This document shows positions 44,251-55,792 of a stretch of 64,000 nt of DNA, piece after piece; position 1 is the first letter of the stretch, and every line of letters starts with the position of its first letter. The notes under the pieces were generated by a model. The model searched no databases and was not told the origin of the DNA. It worked only from the letters and a program-made list of their open reading frames with translations. Source of the stretch: Burkholderia anthina. GTDB taxonomy: Bacteria; Pseudomonadota; Gammaproteobacteria; Burkholderiales; Burkholderiaceae. A program made the translations under genes and the position numbers. The DNA is taken from contig NZ_LNJP01000004.1 in assembly GCF_001547525.1 (NCBI RefSeq), forward strand, positions 496,001-560,000, in the 5' to 3' direction.

Positions 44251-44722
44251 GTCGTGGGCTCCTCGGGTGGGCGGGTGGGTGTTGTCGTTCGATGCGCGCC
44301 GGCATCGCGCGGACTGCCGCGACGCAGGGCGAAAAAATGCAACGGCCGGCATCGTGCGAGGCGGCGCACTGCGGCTGTCACGAAAATGTCATGCACGCGA
44401 CTATAACGCGGCAAGGGGGCGGATGAAAGCCGTTCGTCTGACGATTCGACGCTCGCGCGGCGAGCGATGCGCGACGTCCGTGCGCGAACTAGACTTGAAC
44501 CATGGGCGGTGCGTCGCGGCGCGCTGCCCGGGCGAGGACCGCCTGGCGACGCCGGCCGATGGGTTGCCGAGGCGGGATCGATGCGACGAACGACGCGACA
44601 CAGCGAGGCGACGATGGCGCGGATGCATGCCGTTTTCGCATGGCTGCCGCGGCCGCATACCGGATGCGCGCGCGTGCCGGCGTGAGCGCACGCCGCGCAG
44701 CAGGCAGGGCCGGCCCGATGCC
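44251..44722. other. Intergenic region, no gene seen
   Basis: Between divergent phosphoesterase and ftsH genes. The ftsH frame stays open through it but is Arg-rich and non-conserved. No repeat stands out. Confidence 0.45.
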
Positions 44723-46699
<1,977 letters not shown>

Positions 46700-46824
46700 A
46701 GTCGTCGCGCGTTCTCTTTCCGTTCTTTCCCGGCACGGAGTCGCCATGAGCGACGCGCACGTATCGGTCGAGCGGCGTCGTGCTCGCATGCGCGGCGGCA
46801 GGCGCGTGAGCGCGCGTCGGCGCG

Positions 46825-48231
46825 TCAGGATTCGGTCGCGGCCGCGACTTCGGCCGCTTCGGTGAGCGCTTCGAGAAAGCGCGTGCGCCACCAGTGCACG
46901 TCGGTCTTGCGCATGATCGCCATCAGCGCCGCGTGACGCTGGCGGCGCTCTTCGAGCGGCATCGTGAGCGCGCGCTGGATCGCCTGCGCGGTGCCTTGCG
47001 TGTCGTACGGATTGACGAGCAGCGCCGACTTCAGTTGCTCGGCCGCACCCGCGAAACGCGACAGCACGAGCACGCCCGGGTCGGCCGCGTCTTGAGCCGC
47101 GAGGAACTCTTTCGCGACGAGATTCATCCCGTCGCGCAGCGGCGTGACGAGCGCGACCCGGCTCGCGCGGTAAAGGCCGGGCAGGCGCTTGCGCGCGACG
47201 GTGCGGTGAATGTAGCGCATCGGCATCCATTCGAGCTCGCCGTAGTCGCCGTTGATCGCGCCGCACAGGCTGTCCATCTCGCGCCGCAGGTCGTCGTAGG
47301 CGCCGAGATCCTCGCGGCTCGGCGCGGCGATCTGGATCAGCGTCGCGCGGTCGCGGTTCTCCGGATACTGTTCGAGCAGCTCGCGGAACGCATGCACGCG
47401 CTGCGGCAGCCCTTTCGTGTAATCGAGCCGGTCGACGCCGACCAGCAACTGGCGGCGCGAATATTCGTCGCGCATGCGTTCGAACATGTCGAGGCCGTCG
47501 CGATCGCGCGCGAGCGACTCGAATTCGTCGACGTTGATGCCGATCGGGAACGCGCCGGCCGACAGCGTGCGGCCGAATGCCCGCAGCCGTCCGTCCGGCA
47601 GCCGCGCCGCGCCGGCTTCCGCCTCGACGTAATGCTCGAAGTGGAGCAGATCCGATTCGGTCTGGAAGCCGACGAGGTCGTACGCGAACAGCGAGCGCAT
47701 CAGCCATTCGTGTTCCGGGATCGCGGCCATGATCGGCGGCGGCGGCATCGGAATGTGCAGGAAGAAGCCGATCGGATTCGTGCAGCCCATCGCGCGCAGC
47801 TCGGCGGCGAGCGGAATCAGCTGATAGTCGTGCACCCAGATCACGTCGTCGGGCCGCAGCAGCGTGCGCAGCTTGCGCGCGAACAACTGGTTCACGCGCC
47901 GGTAGCCGTCGGCGAAGCGCCGGTCGAACTGCGCGAGATCGAGCCGGTAGTGAAACACCGGCCACAGCACGTTGTTCGAGTATCCGAGGTAGTAAGCGTC
48001 GTAGTCCTGCGGATCGAGATCGACCGTCGCGAGCTGAATGCCGCCGACGTTCTGGACCTGCACGTCGTCGCCATGCGTGGGCTGATCGTCGCCGCCGCGT
48101 AGCCTGCCGCTCCAGCCGAACCAGACGCCGCCGGTTTCCTGCAGGCTGTCCTTCACGGCGACGGCGAGGCCGCCGGCCGCGGCTTTACGAGGGTCCGCGA
48201 TGCGATTGGATACGACGACGAGTCGGCTCAC
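46825..48231 (-). CDS. otsA: Trehalose-6-phosphate synthase
   Basis: 468 residues, GT20 family. Joins UDP-glucose and glucose-6-phosphate. SRLVVVSNRIADPRKAAAGG at the start, WVHDYQLIPLAAELR, GVDRLDYTKGLPQRVHAFRE and LVTPLRDGMNLVAKEF are the donor and acceptor site blocks. GTG start with AGGAG 6-7 nt upstream; an ATG 14 codons earlier lacks a site. No otsB phosphatase gene adjoins it, so that step is encoded elsewhere. Likely osmotic or stress role. Confidence 0.94.
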   Translation of the reverse strand: MSRLVVVSNRIADPRKAAAGGLAVAVKDSLQETGGVWFGWSGRLRGGDDQPTHGDDVQVQNVGGIQLATVDLDPQDYDAYYLGYSNNVLWPVFHYRLDLAQFDRRFADGYRRVNQLFARKLRTLLRPDDVIWVHDYQLIPLAAELRAMGCTNPIGFFLHIPMPPPPIMAAIPEHEWLMRSLFAYDLVGFQTESDLLHFEHYVEAEAGAARLPDGRLRAFGRTLSAGAFPIGINVDEFESLARDRDGLDMFERMRDEYSRRQLLVGVDRLDYTKGLPQRVHAFRELLEQYPENRDRATLIQIAAPSREDLGAYDDLRREMDSLCGAINGDYGELEWMPMRYIHRTVARKRLPGLYRASRVALVTPLRDGMNLVAKEFLAAQDAADPGVLVLSRFAGAAEQLKSALLVNPYDTQGTAQAIQRALTMPLEERRQRHAALMAIMRKTDVHWWRTRFLEALTEAAEVAAATES

Positions 48232-48663
48232 CAGCTCTCCTGACGATTGTTGGGGGAAGGTTCGTGCGGCCAAGGCGCGAGAGGCAGACGCCGCCGTCGG
48301 CGCGCGGTGCGCATACGACGGGGCCGCATGGCGATCGGACGGGAGTCAGGGCACGCGATTCGCCGTCCGGTCGAAAAGTGCTTTTTTTAGGATACTCGTC
48401 ATTCGTGCGTTTTAAAAGTCCGCGTCGACGGACGGAGCGGGCGTGCCTGCCGCGCGGTATCCATGGCAGCGATACGGTAACGGGCGATGCCCGAGCGGGA
48501 CCGAAAATTGCGCCGCACGGCGAACGCAGTGTGCGCAAGGCTCCGCGGCGGGTGGGGGTGAATCGCGCGCGATGCGTCGGCGTGTCCGTACGCATGCCGC
48601 GAATGCGCGACCCGAATCAGGGATGCTCGCCCGCGGCGGCCGCCGCCGCGGGCCGTACGAAGG
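48232..48663. other. Intergenic region, no gene seen
   Basis: Between otsA start and the 3' end of the zinc receptor gene, both on the minus strand. Contains an AT-richer patch (48370-48420) likely to hold the otsA promoter. Confidence 0.45.
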
Positions 48664-50748
48664 TCAGAACGTGGTGCGCAGTCCGGCCATCACGCTGCGG
48701 CCGCCTTGCGGGGCGAAGCCGCGCACGACCGATGTCGCGTAGCGAATCTCCTGGTTCGTCAGGTTGTCGCCGCGCAGGTACGCGAGCCAGTGCGTCGGGC
48801 CGACGCGGAACTTGTACGTCGCCATCACGCCGAGCGACGTGTAGCCGTCGGTGGAGAAGTCGTTGTCGGGTACGCGATGCTGCGACCACGCGTGCGTGAC
48901 TTGCGCACGCGCGCCGAACGGGCCGTAGCCGTAGTCGGCTGCCAGCGTCGCGCGCAGCGGCGCGATGCGCGGCAGCGGCTGGCCCGTATCGACGTTGCGC
49001 GCGTGCGTGTAGTCGGCCGTCAGTTCGAGATCGACCGTATGGCCGCGTCGCGCGAAGGCACGCCACTTGCCGTCCAGCTCGATGCCGTAGAACTCGGCGC
49101 GCACGCCGCGATAGATCGCCTCGTTGAGCGAGCCGTCGGTGCCGGGCGCGACCGGTTCGCCGTCGTCGTCCACCACGCGGCCGGTGTTGTATTCGGTCAG
49201 GTAGTTCGAGAAGCGGTTGTAGAACACGCCGACGCTGCCGCGGTTCGGTCCGCTCGCATAGCGCAGCGACAGGTCGGTCGATACGGCCTTTTCCTTCGAC
49301 GCGTTCGGGTTGCCGATCAGGAACTGGCCGGTCGCATCGTGCGGGCCGTTCGAATACAGCTCGTAGAACGTCGGCGCGCGTTCGGTGTACGCGACGTTCG
49401 CCGCGACCGACCATACGGGCGTCAGCGAGAACAGCGCGCCGGCCGACAGGCTGCCCGCGTTGAAGTCGCGCGGCTGCGCGAGCGCGAATTTCTCCACGCC
49501 GGCCGGATCGGGATCGACCTTCACGTGCTCGAAGCGGCCGCCGAAGCTCAGCTTCAGCGCCGGGACGACCTGCCATTCCTCGAGGCCGAACAGCGCGACG
49601 CTGTTGGTGCGCGTGGACGGCACGAGCATTTCGTCGCCCAGCGCCGAGAACGTGTTCTGGCCGAACTGCACGCCGATCGCGCCTTCGAACGGCCCGATCT
49701 TGCGATGGCGCGCCTCGATGCGCGCCTCGTAGCCGCGATTGCGGAAGGTGGTCGCGGTCTCGCCGTTGTCGACTTCCTTGTGGCGATAATCGGTGTAGGC
49801 GAAATCGAATTTCAGCTTCGTGAACGGCCCACTCAGGTTGCGCACCTCGGATGCGAGCGCGAGGCGTTCCTGGCGCATCCGCAGCCGCACGTCGCTCTCC
49901 GCGACGGAGCCGTAATTCGATTCGTAGCCGCTGTACGACAGGCCCGCGAAACCGTCCGCCCACGTATACGACGCGCCGACCGCACCGCCGTGCACGCGGC
50001 CGTCGCTGTTCGGCACGTTGCCTTCCGGCTGCGGCGTGTCGGGGCCGTCGATCGCGCGTTGCTGGCTGCTGCGTGCGTAGCCGGGAATCCGCAGCTTGCT
50101 CGTTTCGCGATCGAATGCGTCGACGTGGAACGCGAAGCGGCCGTTGCCGCCTTCGACCTGCGCGGCGCCGGCGCGCACGGAATTCGCGCCGCCATAGCGC
50201 GCGTCGAGCGCGCCGGTCACGCCCCGGATCGCTTCGCGCGGAATCCGGTTGTCGATCGTGTTGACCACGCCGCCCACCGCATTGCCGCCGTACAGCAGCG
50301 CGGCCGGGCCGCGCACGATCTCGACGCGCTCGATCGACAGCGGATCCTGCGGCACCGCGTGGTCGTACGACAGCGACGACGCGTCATACGCCGCGACGCC
50401 GTTCTGCAGCAGCCGGATCCGGTCGCCGTCCATACCGCGGATGATCGGACGGCCGACCATCGGCCCGTAGGTGGTGGTCGACACGCCGGGCAGTCCGTCG
50501 AGCGTTTCGCCGAGCGAATCGGCCTGGCGGCGCGTCAGCGCATCGCCGGAAAGCTGGACGGTCGGTGCGATCGGTTCGGCGTCGCCGAGCGGGTTCGCCG
50601 TCACGAAGATCGGCGCGAGCGGCGACGATGAGGCGGCTGGCGCGCCGGATGCGGCGGGCGCATCGGTCTGCGCGTGGGCGACGGCGGCGAACAGCATCAG
50701 CGACAGGGACGAGAGCGGGCGAAGCGGTAAGCGAGGGAGGTCGCGCAT
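48664..50748 (-). CDS. znuD: TonB-dependent receptor, ZnuD type (zinc)
   Basis: 694 residues. Signal peptide ending AVAHAQ, then plug domain with RPIIRGMDGDRIRLLQNGVA and DHAVPQDPLSIERVEIVRGP followed by ALLYGGNAVGGVVNTIDNRI, a block strongly resembling Neisseria ZnuD. The barrel ends in VMAGLRTTF. ZnuD-family receptors bring zinc or haem across the outer membrane. A Zur-like palindrome lies 163 nt upstream, supporting zinc control. The ATG giving MRDLPRLP is preferred because the signal peptide starts there. Confidence 0.85.
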   Translation of the reverse strand: MRDLPRLPLRPLSSLSLMLFAAVAHAQTDAPAASGAPAASSSPLAPIFVTANPLGDAEPIAPTVQLSGDALTRRQADSLGETLDGLPGVSTTTYGPMVGRPIIRGMDGDRIRLLQNGVAAYDASSLSYDHAVPQDPLSIERVEIVRGPAALLYGGNAVGGVVNTIDNRIPREAIRGVTGALDARYGGANSVRAGAAQVEGGNGRFAFHVDAFDRETSKLRIPGYARSSQQRAIDGPDTPQPEGNVPNSDGRVHGGAVGASYTWADGFAGLSYSGYESNYGSVAESDVRLRMRQERLALASEVRNLSGPFTKLKFDFAYTDYRHKEVDNGETATTFRNRGYEARIEARHRKIGPFEGAIGVQFGQNTFSALGDEMLVPSTRTNSVALFGLEEWQVVPALKLSFGGRFEHVKVDPDPAGVEKFALAQPRDFNAGSLSAGALFSLTPVWSVAANVAYTERAPTFYELYSNGPHDATGQFLIGNPNASKEKAVSTDLSLRYASGPNRGSVGVFYNRFSNYLTEYNTGRVVDDDGEPVAPGTDGSLNEAIYRGVRAEFYGIELDGKWRAFARRGHTVDLELTADYTHARNVDTGQPLPRIAPLRATLAADYGYGPFGARAQVTHAWSQHRVPDNDFSTDGYTSLGVMATYKFRVGPTHWLAYLRGDNLTNQEIRYATSVVRGFAPQGGRSVMAGLRTTF

Positions 50749-50804
50749 GGTCGGTGAATCGGTTGGAATCGGGATCGGATAACGAGCGATGCAGGTCACG
50801 GATA

Positions 50805-50825
50805 GATACGATATATTGTTGCGTC
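50805..50825. promoter_or_regulatory. Weak second Zur-like site
   Basis: GATACGATATATTGTTGCGTC, an imperfect AT-centred repeat nearer to the receptor gene. Resemblance to Zur sites is partial. Confidence 0.3.
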
Positions 50826-50910
50826 AGTGACGCGCAGTGACCCGTTGGAACATGGCTCGGCGACGCGCGGCTCCCTGACTGGAACGGTGTCAGGGAGACG
50901 AGCACGCGAA

Positions 50911-50927
50911 ATGATATGTTATATCAT
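50911..50927. promoter_or_regulatory. Zur-like palindrome
   Basis: ATGATAT-GTT-ATATCAT, a perfect inverted repeat; with flanks GAA and GTC it resembles the GAAATGTTATA..TATAACATTTC Zur box of enterobacteria. Lies between the zinc receptor and the zinc alcohol dehydrogenase. Confidence 0.6.
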
Positions 50928-51161
50928 GTCAAATTCCAAGCCGGATGACGGGATCTCGTCGGCTTTCCGTTGGAACGGTGAAAGCGCGGCGGGAGCGGCG
51001 GGCGGCGTGCAACCGCCGGCTCGCGCTTTCGCGTCAAACGACGCCGATCGTGCCGAAGCCGCGTCGACCGCTGTATCCGTTCCAATGCGTTGACGCGTAT
51101 CAACGCGCTCCGATTCCGAAGCCGGATACTGGGTCGCTCATCGACCAGACAGGAGCAACGC

Positions 51162-52190
51162 ATGACCCAGACCATGAAAGCGGCCGTGGTACACGCGTTC
51201 GGCGAGCCGTTGCGCATCGAGGAGGTGCCGGTCCCGACGCCGGGGCCCGGCCAGATTCTCGTCAACATCAAGGCGTCGGGCGTCTGCCATACCGATCTGC
51301 ACGCGGCCGACGGCGACTGGCCCGTCAAGCCGTCGCTGCCGTTCATCCCCGGCCACGAAGGCGTGGGGATCGTCGCGGCGGTCGGCGCGGGCGTCACGCA
51401 CGTGCGCGAGGGCGATCGCGTCGGCGTGCCGTGGCTCTACACGGCCTGCGGCCATTGCGAGTACTGCTGCACGGGCTGGGAAACGCTGTGCCATGGCCAG
51501 CAGAACACCGGCTATTCGGTGAACGGCAGCTACGCCGAATACGTGCTGGCCGATCCCGATTACGTCGGCCAGTTGCCCGCGCAGGCGGCATTCGACGAGA
51601 TCGCGCCGATCCTGTGCGCGGGCGTCACGGTCTACAAGGGCATTCGCGTCACCGATACGCGCCCGGGCCAGTGGCTCGCGATCTCCGGCATCGGCGGCCT
51701 CGGGCACGTGGCCGTGCAGTATGCGCGTGCGATGGGCCTGCACGTCGCAGCGATCGACATTTCACCCGACAAGCTCGCGCTGGCGCGGCAACTGGGTGCG
51801 CATCTGACGATCGATGCGTCGGTCGACGATCCCGCGAAAGTGATCCAGAAGGAAATCGGCGGCGCGCACGGCGTGCTGGTCACGGCCGTGTCGCGCAGCG
51901 CGTTCGCGCAGGCGCTCGGGATGGTCCGCCGCGGCGGTACGGTGGCGCTCAACGGGCTGCCGCCCGGCGATTTCCCGCTGCCGATCTTCTCGACCGTGCT
52001 GAACGGCATCACCGTGCGCGGGTCGATCGTCGGTACGCGCCGCGATCTGCAGGAGTCGCTCGATTTCGCGGCGGACGGCCTGGTGCGCGCGCATATCCAT
52101 CGCGATCGGCTCGGCAACATCAACGACGTGTTCGCGAAGCTGCGGGAAGGGAAGGTCGACGGGCGCATCGTGCTCACCGACATGCATTGA
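51162..52190 (+). CDS. adhP: Zinc-dependent alcohol dehydrogenase, AdhP type
   Basis: 342 residues. Oxidises primary alcohols with NAD. Catalytic zinc ligands lie in [14 protein letters not shown] and GHEGVGIV; the structural zinc is held by [15 protein letters not shown]. The Rossmann fold shows [24 protein letters not shown] about 7 nt upstream sets the ATG over an earlier one. It diverges from the zinc receptor across a Zur-like site, but a common zinc response is speculative. Confidence 0.92.
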   Translation: MTQTMKAAVVHAFGEPLRIEEVPVPTPGPGQILVNIKASGVCHTDLHAADGDWPVKPSLPFIPGHEGVGIVAAVGAGVTHVREGDRVGVPWLYTACGHCEYCCTGWETLCHGQQNTGYSVNGSYAEYVLADPDYVGQLPAQAAFDEIAPILCAGVTVYKGIRVTDTRPGQWLAISGIGGLGHVAVQYARAMGLHVAAIDISPDKLALARQLGAHLTIDASVDDPAKVIQKEIGGAHGVLVTAVSRSAFAQALGMVRRGGTVALNGLPPGDFPLPIFSTVLNGITVRGSIVGTRRDLQESLDFAADGLVRAHIHRDRLGNINDVFAKLREGKVDGRIVLTDMH

Positions 52191-52250
52191 TGCCCGCGCA
52201 CGCCGCCGTGCGACGCATCGCGTCGCGGCGGCGTGACGGTCATCCGCGCA

Positions 52251-53696
52251 TCACGGCGCGAAGAACACGTCGGTGCGGTTCGTCAGATTGCCCGCGCTCG
52301 TCTGCACGAAGAACGGATGGAACGACGACGACGGCATGACGTCGAGCCCCTGGTAGTCGCCGATGAAGAACCCGCCGGCGTTGGGCGCGAGCTTCATGTC
52401 GAACGGACCGCCGACGCGCCGCTCGTCGGCGAACGTGGCGCCGCCGTCGTGCGAGATCTTGCGCCAGAAGCCGGTCGGCAGCGTCGTCGTGTTGCCGGCC
52501 TGCAGGTCGCGGAAGTCGTAGTACGTGACCATGACCGCCCCCGCATTGTCGACGCGCACCGACGGATTGAACGCGGGGCGCCCGGTCGGCGTGTTCACCT
52601 GTTGCGGGGCGCTCCACGTCGCGCCGCCATCCTTCGACGTCGATATCGCGATCTCGTCGTACGTGCCGCCATTGAAGCGGCTGTCCTGCCACACGACGTA
52701 GAGCTGGCCCGATGCCGGGTCGATCGCGGGTTCCGGAATGATGTCGCCGGTGCGCACGGGTTCGCCGGTGTTCGGATCCGTGACGCCGACCGTCTGCAGC
52801 CCCGCGATGATCCGCGGCTTGGTCCACGTCGCGCCGTCGTCGGTCGACTTGACGAACGCGACCTTGCCGGCCGCCTTGCCGAACGGCGGCTGGATCAGGT
52901 CGAAGAAATCGTAGAGCGTGCCGCTCTTCGGATCGACGACGATCTGGTTGCCGATCGTCTGCTGGCGCGACGGCACGTTGACGATGACCTTCGCGGCGCT
53001 CCACGTCTTGCCGCCGTCGGTCGTCTTCGAGAACAGCGTGGGCCCGCGGTACGCCTGCGTGTGCAGGTTCGCGTACGGGTTGCCGTTCGGCAGTTCGAGA
53101 CGGTCCCATACCGCGTATGCGGTGCCGGCCTTCACCGGGTTGGCCGTCACCGATTCCTTGTCGTTGAAGAACTGCGTCGTCGGCTCGTCGTTCGCGATCA
53201 GCACGGCCGGGCTGCTCCACGTCTGTCCGCCGTCGGTCGACACCGACGCGCCCACCGCGTTGCCGTTGTTCGACTGGTTGAACGAGATCGACACCGAGTA
53301 CGCGGTGCCGTCCGGCCCGAACGAGACCCATGGATCGGACGCGCGTTCGTACTTGAGCCCGCCCGGCGCGCAGGCGCTGAACGGCTGCGGCGTGCGCGCC
53401 CAGGTCGCGCCGGCGTCGAACGTATAGCCGGCGACGAGCCCGTGGGCGCCGCCGTTCGACCAGCGGTCCTGCTGCCACACGCCGATCATGTTGTTCGGGT
53501 TCGCCGGATTGACCGCGAGCCACGGTTCGACTTCTGCATTCACGTAGTTGGTGCCCGGGCCGCCGATGGTGCACGCGGCGAACGGGCTCGGCCCGGACAC
53601 GACGACGGGCTCGGCGTGCGCCGCGGCGGCGGCGGCCAGCGCCATCGCGGCGGACAGGCGGGTAACAAGCGGATGGGACACGATCATGCGTCGCAT
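52251..53696 (-). CDS. Exported Asp-box (sialidase/BNR-type) propeller protein
   Basis: 481 residues. The signal peptide ends AAAHAEP. At least five Asp boxes (STDGGQTW, TTDGGKTW, STDDGATW, SKDGGATW, SHDGGATF) plus FDAGATW are spread at regular spacing, the mark of a beta-propeller. The family includes exo-sialidases, but I do not see a confident arginine triad, so the enzyme activity is open. GAGGAG about 8 nt before the ATG. Stands alone. Confidence 0.82.
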   Translation of the reverse strand: MRRMIVSHPLVTRLSAAMALAAAAAAHAEPVVVSGPSPFAACTIGGPGTNYVNAEVEPWLAVNPANPNNMIGVWQQDRWSNGGAHGLVAGYTFDAGATWARTPQPFSACAPGGLKYERASDPWVSFGPDGTAYSVSISFNQSNNGNAVGASVSTDGGQTWSSPAVLIANDEPTTQFFNDKESVTANPVKAGTAYAVWDRLELPNGNPYANLHTQAYRGPTLFSKTTDGGKTWSAAKVIVNVPSRQQTIGNQIVVDPKSGTLYDFFDLIQPPFGKAAGKVAFVKSTDDGATWTKPRIIAGLQTVGVTDPNTGEPVRTGDIIPEPAIDPASGQLYVVWQDSRFNGGTYDEIAISTSKDGGATWSAPQQVNTPTGRPAFNPSVRVDNAGAVMVTYYDFRDLQAGNTTTLPTGFWRKISHDGGATFADERRVGGPFDMKLAPNAGGFFIGDYQGLDVMPSSSFHPFFVQTSAGNLTNRTDVFFAP

Positions 53697-54149
53697 GGAC
53701 GACTCCTCGGTGAGGTGCGGAGGCGATGGCGGGGCACGACGAGACGACGCGAACCGGTGCGGCCGGTCGTGCCGCACGCGTCGTTACGTGCCGTTCAGCA
53801 TGCCGTTTCAGCCATCGCGATCCGCGTGCGCTGGATGCCGCCAGCGCTTCGGTCAAGACTCCTCTTCGTTTTCCTTGCTTGTCGGCTGTGTCTGCGATGT
53901 CGACCCGTCGGGAAAGCCAGTCCGGGCATGCGACGAATGTGTCGAAGTGGATTGCAATGTAGGCGATTCGAATGTCGCGCGACAGGCGGTTTTTTGTAAC
54001 AGGACGTAGCCGGAAAGCGTTGCCGGAAGCGGGCGTCCGGCACGCAAGATTTGCCGTTGCGGCGGCATGAAAATCGAATCGAAAACGCGAATCGCAATCG
54101 CTTGCGATCGATGCCGGCACGAGCCGGTCGCGCGCGCGTGAAGCGCCGT
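53697..54149. other. Intergenic region, no gene seen
   Basis: Upstream of the Asp-box gene and after the MarR gene. Contains moderately AT-rich stretches likely to be promoter; no repeat or protein-like frame stands out. Confidence 0.45.
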
Positions 54150-54581
54150 TCAGCGCTCCGCCGGAAACCGCTCCTGCAATGCGTGCAGCCAGCGCGCGAC
54201 GACGTCGAGTTCGTCATCGGAAAACCCGTCGCAGAGCTTGCCGTTGAGTTCGCGCAGCAGCACGCGCGCACGCTTGAGGGCCGCGTGGCCTGCGTCGGTC
54301 AGGTACAGCCGCGTCGCGCGGCCGTCGTCCGAATCGGCATGGCGCGTGATGAGGCCGGCCTTCGCCATCCGGTCGGCGAGCCCTGTCATCGCGGATGGCG
54401 CGAGCTGCAGCGCGGCGCCGACTTCGCCGATCAGCGCGCCGTCCTGCTTCGCGAGGCAGAACAGCGCGCCGGCCTGCGCGGCGCTCGCGCGCGTGTCGGT
54501 TTCGGCCTTGCGGTCGATCCAGCGCTGCACGCGCCGCTGGCCGATGTTCAACAGGAAAAACAGTCGTCGGTCTTCGCTCAA
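54150..54581 (-). CDS. MarR family regulator
   Basis: 143 residues. The winged helix (about 30-105) has GALIGEVGAALQLAPSAMTG and LADRMAKAGLITRHADSDDG and RATRLYLTDAGHAAL, the MarR wing. No ATG is available in frame; the TTG at 54581 overlaps the stop of the hydrolase gene as TTGA, so translation is probably coupled. It likely represses the promoter upstream of the hydrolase gene through the palindromes at 55518-55563. Confidence 0.87.
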   Translation of the reverse strand: MSEDRRLFFLLNIGQRRVQRWIDRKAETDTRASAAQAGALFCLAKQDGALIGEVGAALQLAPSAMTGLADRMAKAGLITRHADSDDGRATRLYLTDAGHAALKRARVLLRELNGKLCDGFSDDELDVVARWLHALQERFPAER

Positions 54582-55495
54582 GCTGGGTTCCCGGCTGCAA
54601 TGGAAAGGGAGGGGCGGCCCGCGGTGCGCGGCGTGTCGAGCGCCTGCGCGAGCCAGTCGGCGACGTCGGGCCACAGCACCGCGCCGGGCCGGCTCCGAAA
54701 GAAGCCCATGTGCCCGACCGGGCCGCTGCCCGCCGCGCGCGGATCGATCTGGCGGCGTTCGACCTTCGCGCGGGTCAGATAGCTTACCAGCAGGCCGATC
54801 GCGGCCGGATTCGCCCACGGATCGTCGTCGAAGCCGAGCGCGAGGATCGGCAAGCGCTGCTTCGAGAAGCGCTCGGCCGCGCCGAGCGTCGGATCGTCGA
54901 AGAAGTAGTGCGGCAGCGTCGTCCAGCGGCTCCATTCGCGGAACACGCCGGCCGGCAGATCCTCGCCCAGCCCGAGCCGCTTGCCGGGCACGTAGCCGAG
55001 CACCGCGGACGTCAGCGGGCCGAGCACGCGCAGGATCAGCCGCACCTTCAGGCGTTCGGCCGCCCGCGCGATCAGCCGCGTGCTGCCCGCGTGCGCGGCG
55101 ACCAGCACGGCCGCGCGCAGATGCGGCGTCGCGCCGGACAGCCCGATCGCATGTCCGCCGACGCTATGGCCGACCGCCAGCAGCGGCAGCCCTTCATGCG
55201 TCTGCCGGGCCCAAGCGGTCGCCGCGCCGACGTCGAGCTCCATCCAGTCGCGCATGCGGGCCTGCAGCGCGCCCAGACGCGCGGGCCGCGATGCGCCGAT
55301 GCCGCGATAGTCGTACGTCAGCGCCGCGAAACCGCGCTCGGTCAGGAAGCGCGCGAAGCCCGCATACAGCCGCTCGGGCACGGCCGTCGCCGGATGGATC
55401 AACACCAGCGCGCGCGGCGGCGCATGCGGCGACCACAGCGTGCCGTGCAGCACATAGCCGTCGGCGGCGGAAAACTCGATGGGTCGGGCGGTCAT
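54578..55495 (-). CDS. Alpha/beta hydrolase
   Basis: 305 residues. RALVLIHPATAVPERLY (oxyanion region), LTYDYRGIGASRPARL, nucleophile elbow LAVGHSVGGHAIGL (Ser), Asp in GFDDDPWANP and His in GPVGHMGFFR near the C-terminus. Cytoplasmic. First gene of an operon with the MarR regulator; the promoter region carries an 18-bp palindrome. A role in detoxifying an ester-like compound sensed by the regulator is an inference. Confidence 0.86.
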   Translation of the reverse strand: MTARPIEFSAADGYVLHGTLWSPHAPPRALVLIHPATAVPERLYAGFARFLTERGFAALTYDYRGIGASRPARLGALQARMRDWMELDVGAATAWARQTHEGLPLLAVGHSVGGHAIGLSGATPHLRAAVLVAAHAGSTRLIARAAERLKVRLILRVLGPLTSAVLGYVPGKRLGLGEDLPAGVFREWSRWTTLPHYFFDDPTLGAAERFSKQRLPILALGFDDDPWANPAAIGLLVSYLTRAKVERRQIDPRAAGSGPVGHMGFFRSRPGAVLWPDVADWLAQALDTPRTAGRPSLSIAAGNPA

Positions 55496-55517
55496 GGCGT
55501 CCTCGTTCGGGCAGTTG

Positions 55518-55563
55518 TTTCGGATGCGAAATATAGTGCGGGATTTATTTCGTGCACGAAATA
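55518..55563. promoter_or_regulatory. Paired MarR-type operators
   Basis: TATTTCGTGCACGAAATA (55546-55563) is a perfect 18-bp palindrome. A weaker copy, TTTCG-GATG-CGAAA (55518-55531), lies 30 bp centre to centre away, between it and the hydrolase start (55495). Both share TTTCG/CGAAA arms. Confidence 0.7.
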
Positions 55564-55643
55564 TCTATCGAGGAATCATTCGAACTTCACGTGGCGGCGG
55601 TGGTGCGGCGAGCCCCGGGCATGCACGCGGAATTCATAAAATA

Positions 55644-55658
55644 TTTGCATCTTTGCAT
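55644..55658. repeat. Direct repeat upstream of the sulfonate-binding gene
   Basis: TTTGCAT-C-TTTGCAT in an AT-rich patch, flanked by AATATT on both sides (55640s and 55660s). A possible activator site (CysB/Cbl/SsuR type) for the downstream gene; assignment is speculative. Confidence 0.35.
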
Positions 55659-55792
55659 AGAAGAATATTGCGTTTGTGTCATGAAGTAGATCGACGTATC
55701 TTCACCGGTTCCATCCGTCGCGCCGGCGGTTTCGCACGGCGGACCATAGGGCGTCGCCGTCGCAAGGCCGCCCGCCAACCTTCCGGGAGATC

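Noticed and set aside
44063-44722. Upstream extension of the ftsH frame by 220 codons
   Set aside because: Arg-rich with no similarity to FtsH; the family N-terminal helix begins right after 44723.
48706-50631. 641-codon plus-strand frame opposite the zinc receptor
   Set aside because: Antisense shadow; the minus strand has clear plug and barrel features.
50805-50825. A second strong Zur box
   Set aside because: Only partial symmetry; kept as a weak site.
52251-53696. Calling the Asp-box protein a sialidase
   Set aside because: Asp boxes show the propeller fold, but the catalytic arginine triad could not be placed with confidence.
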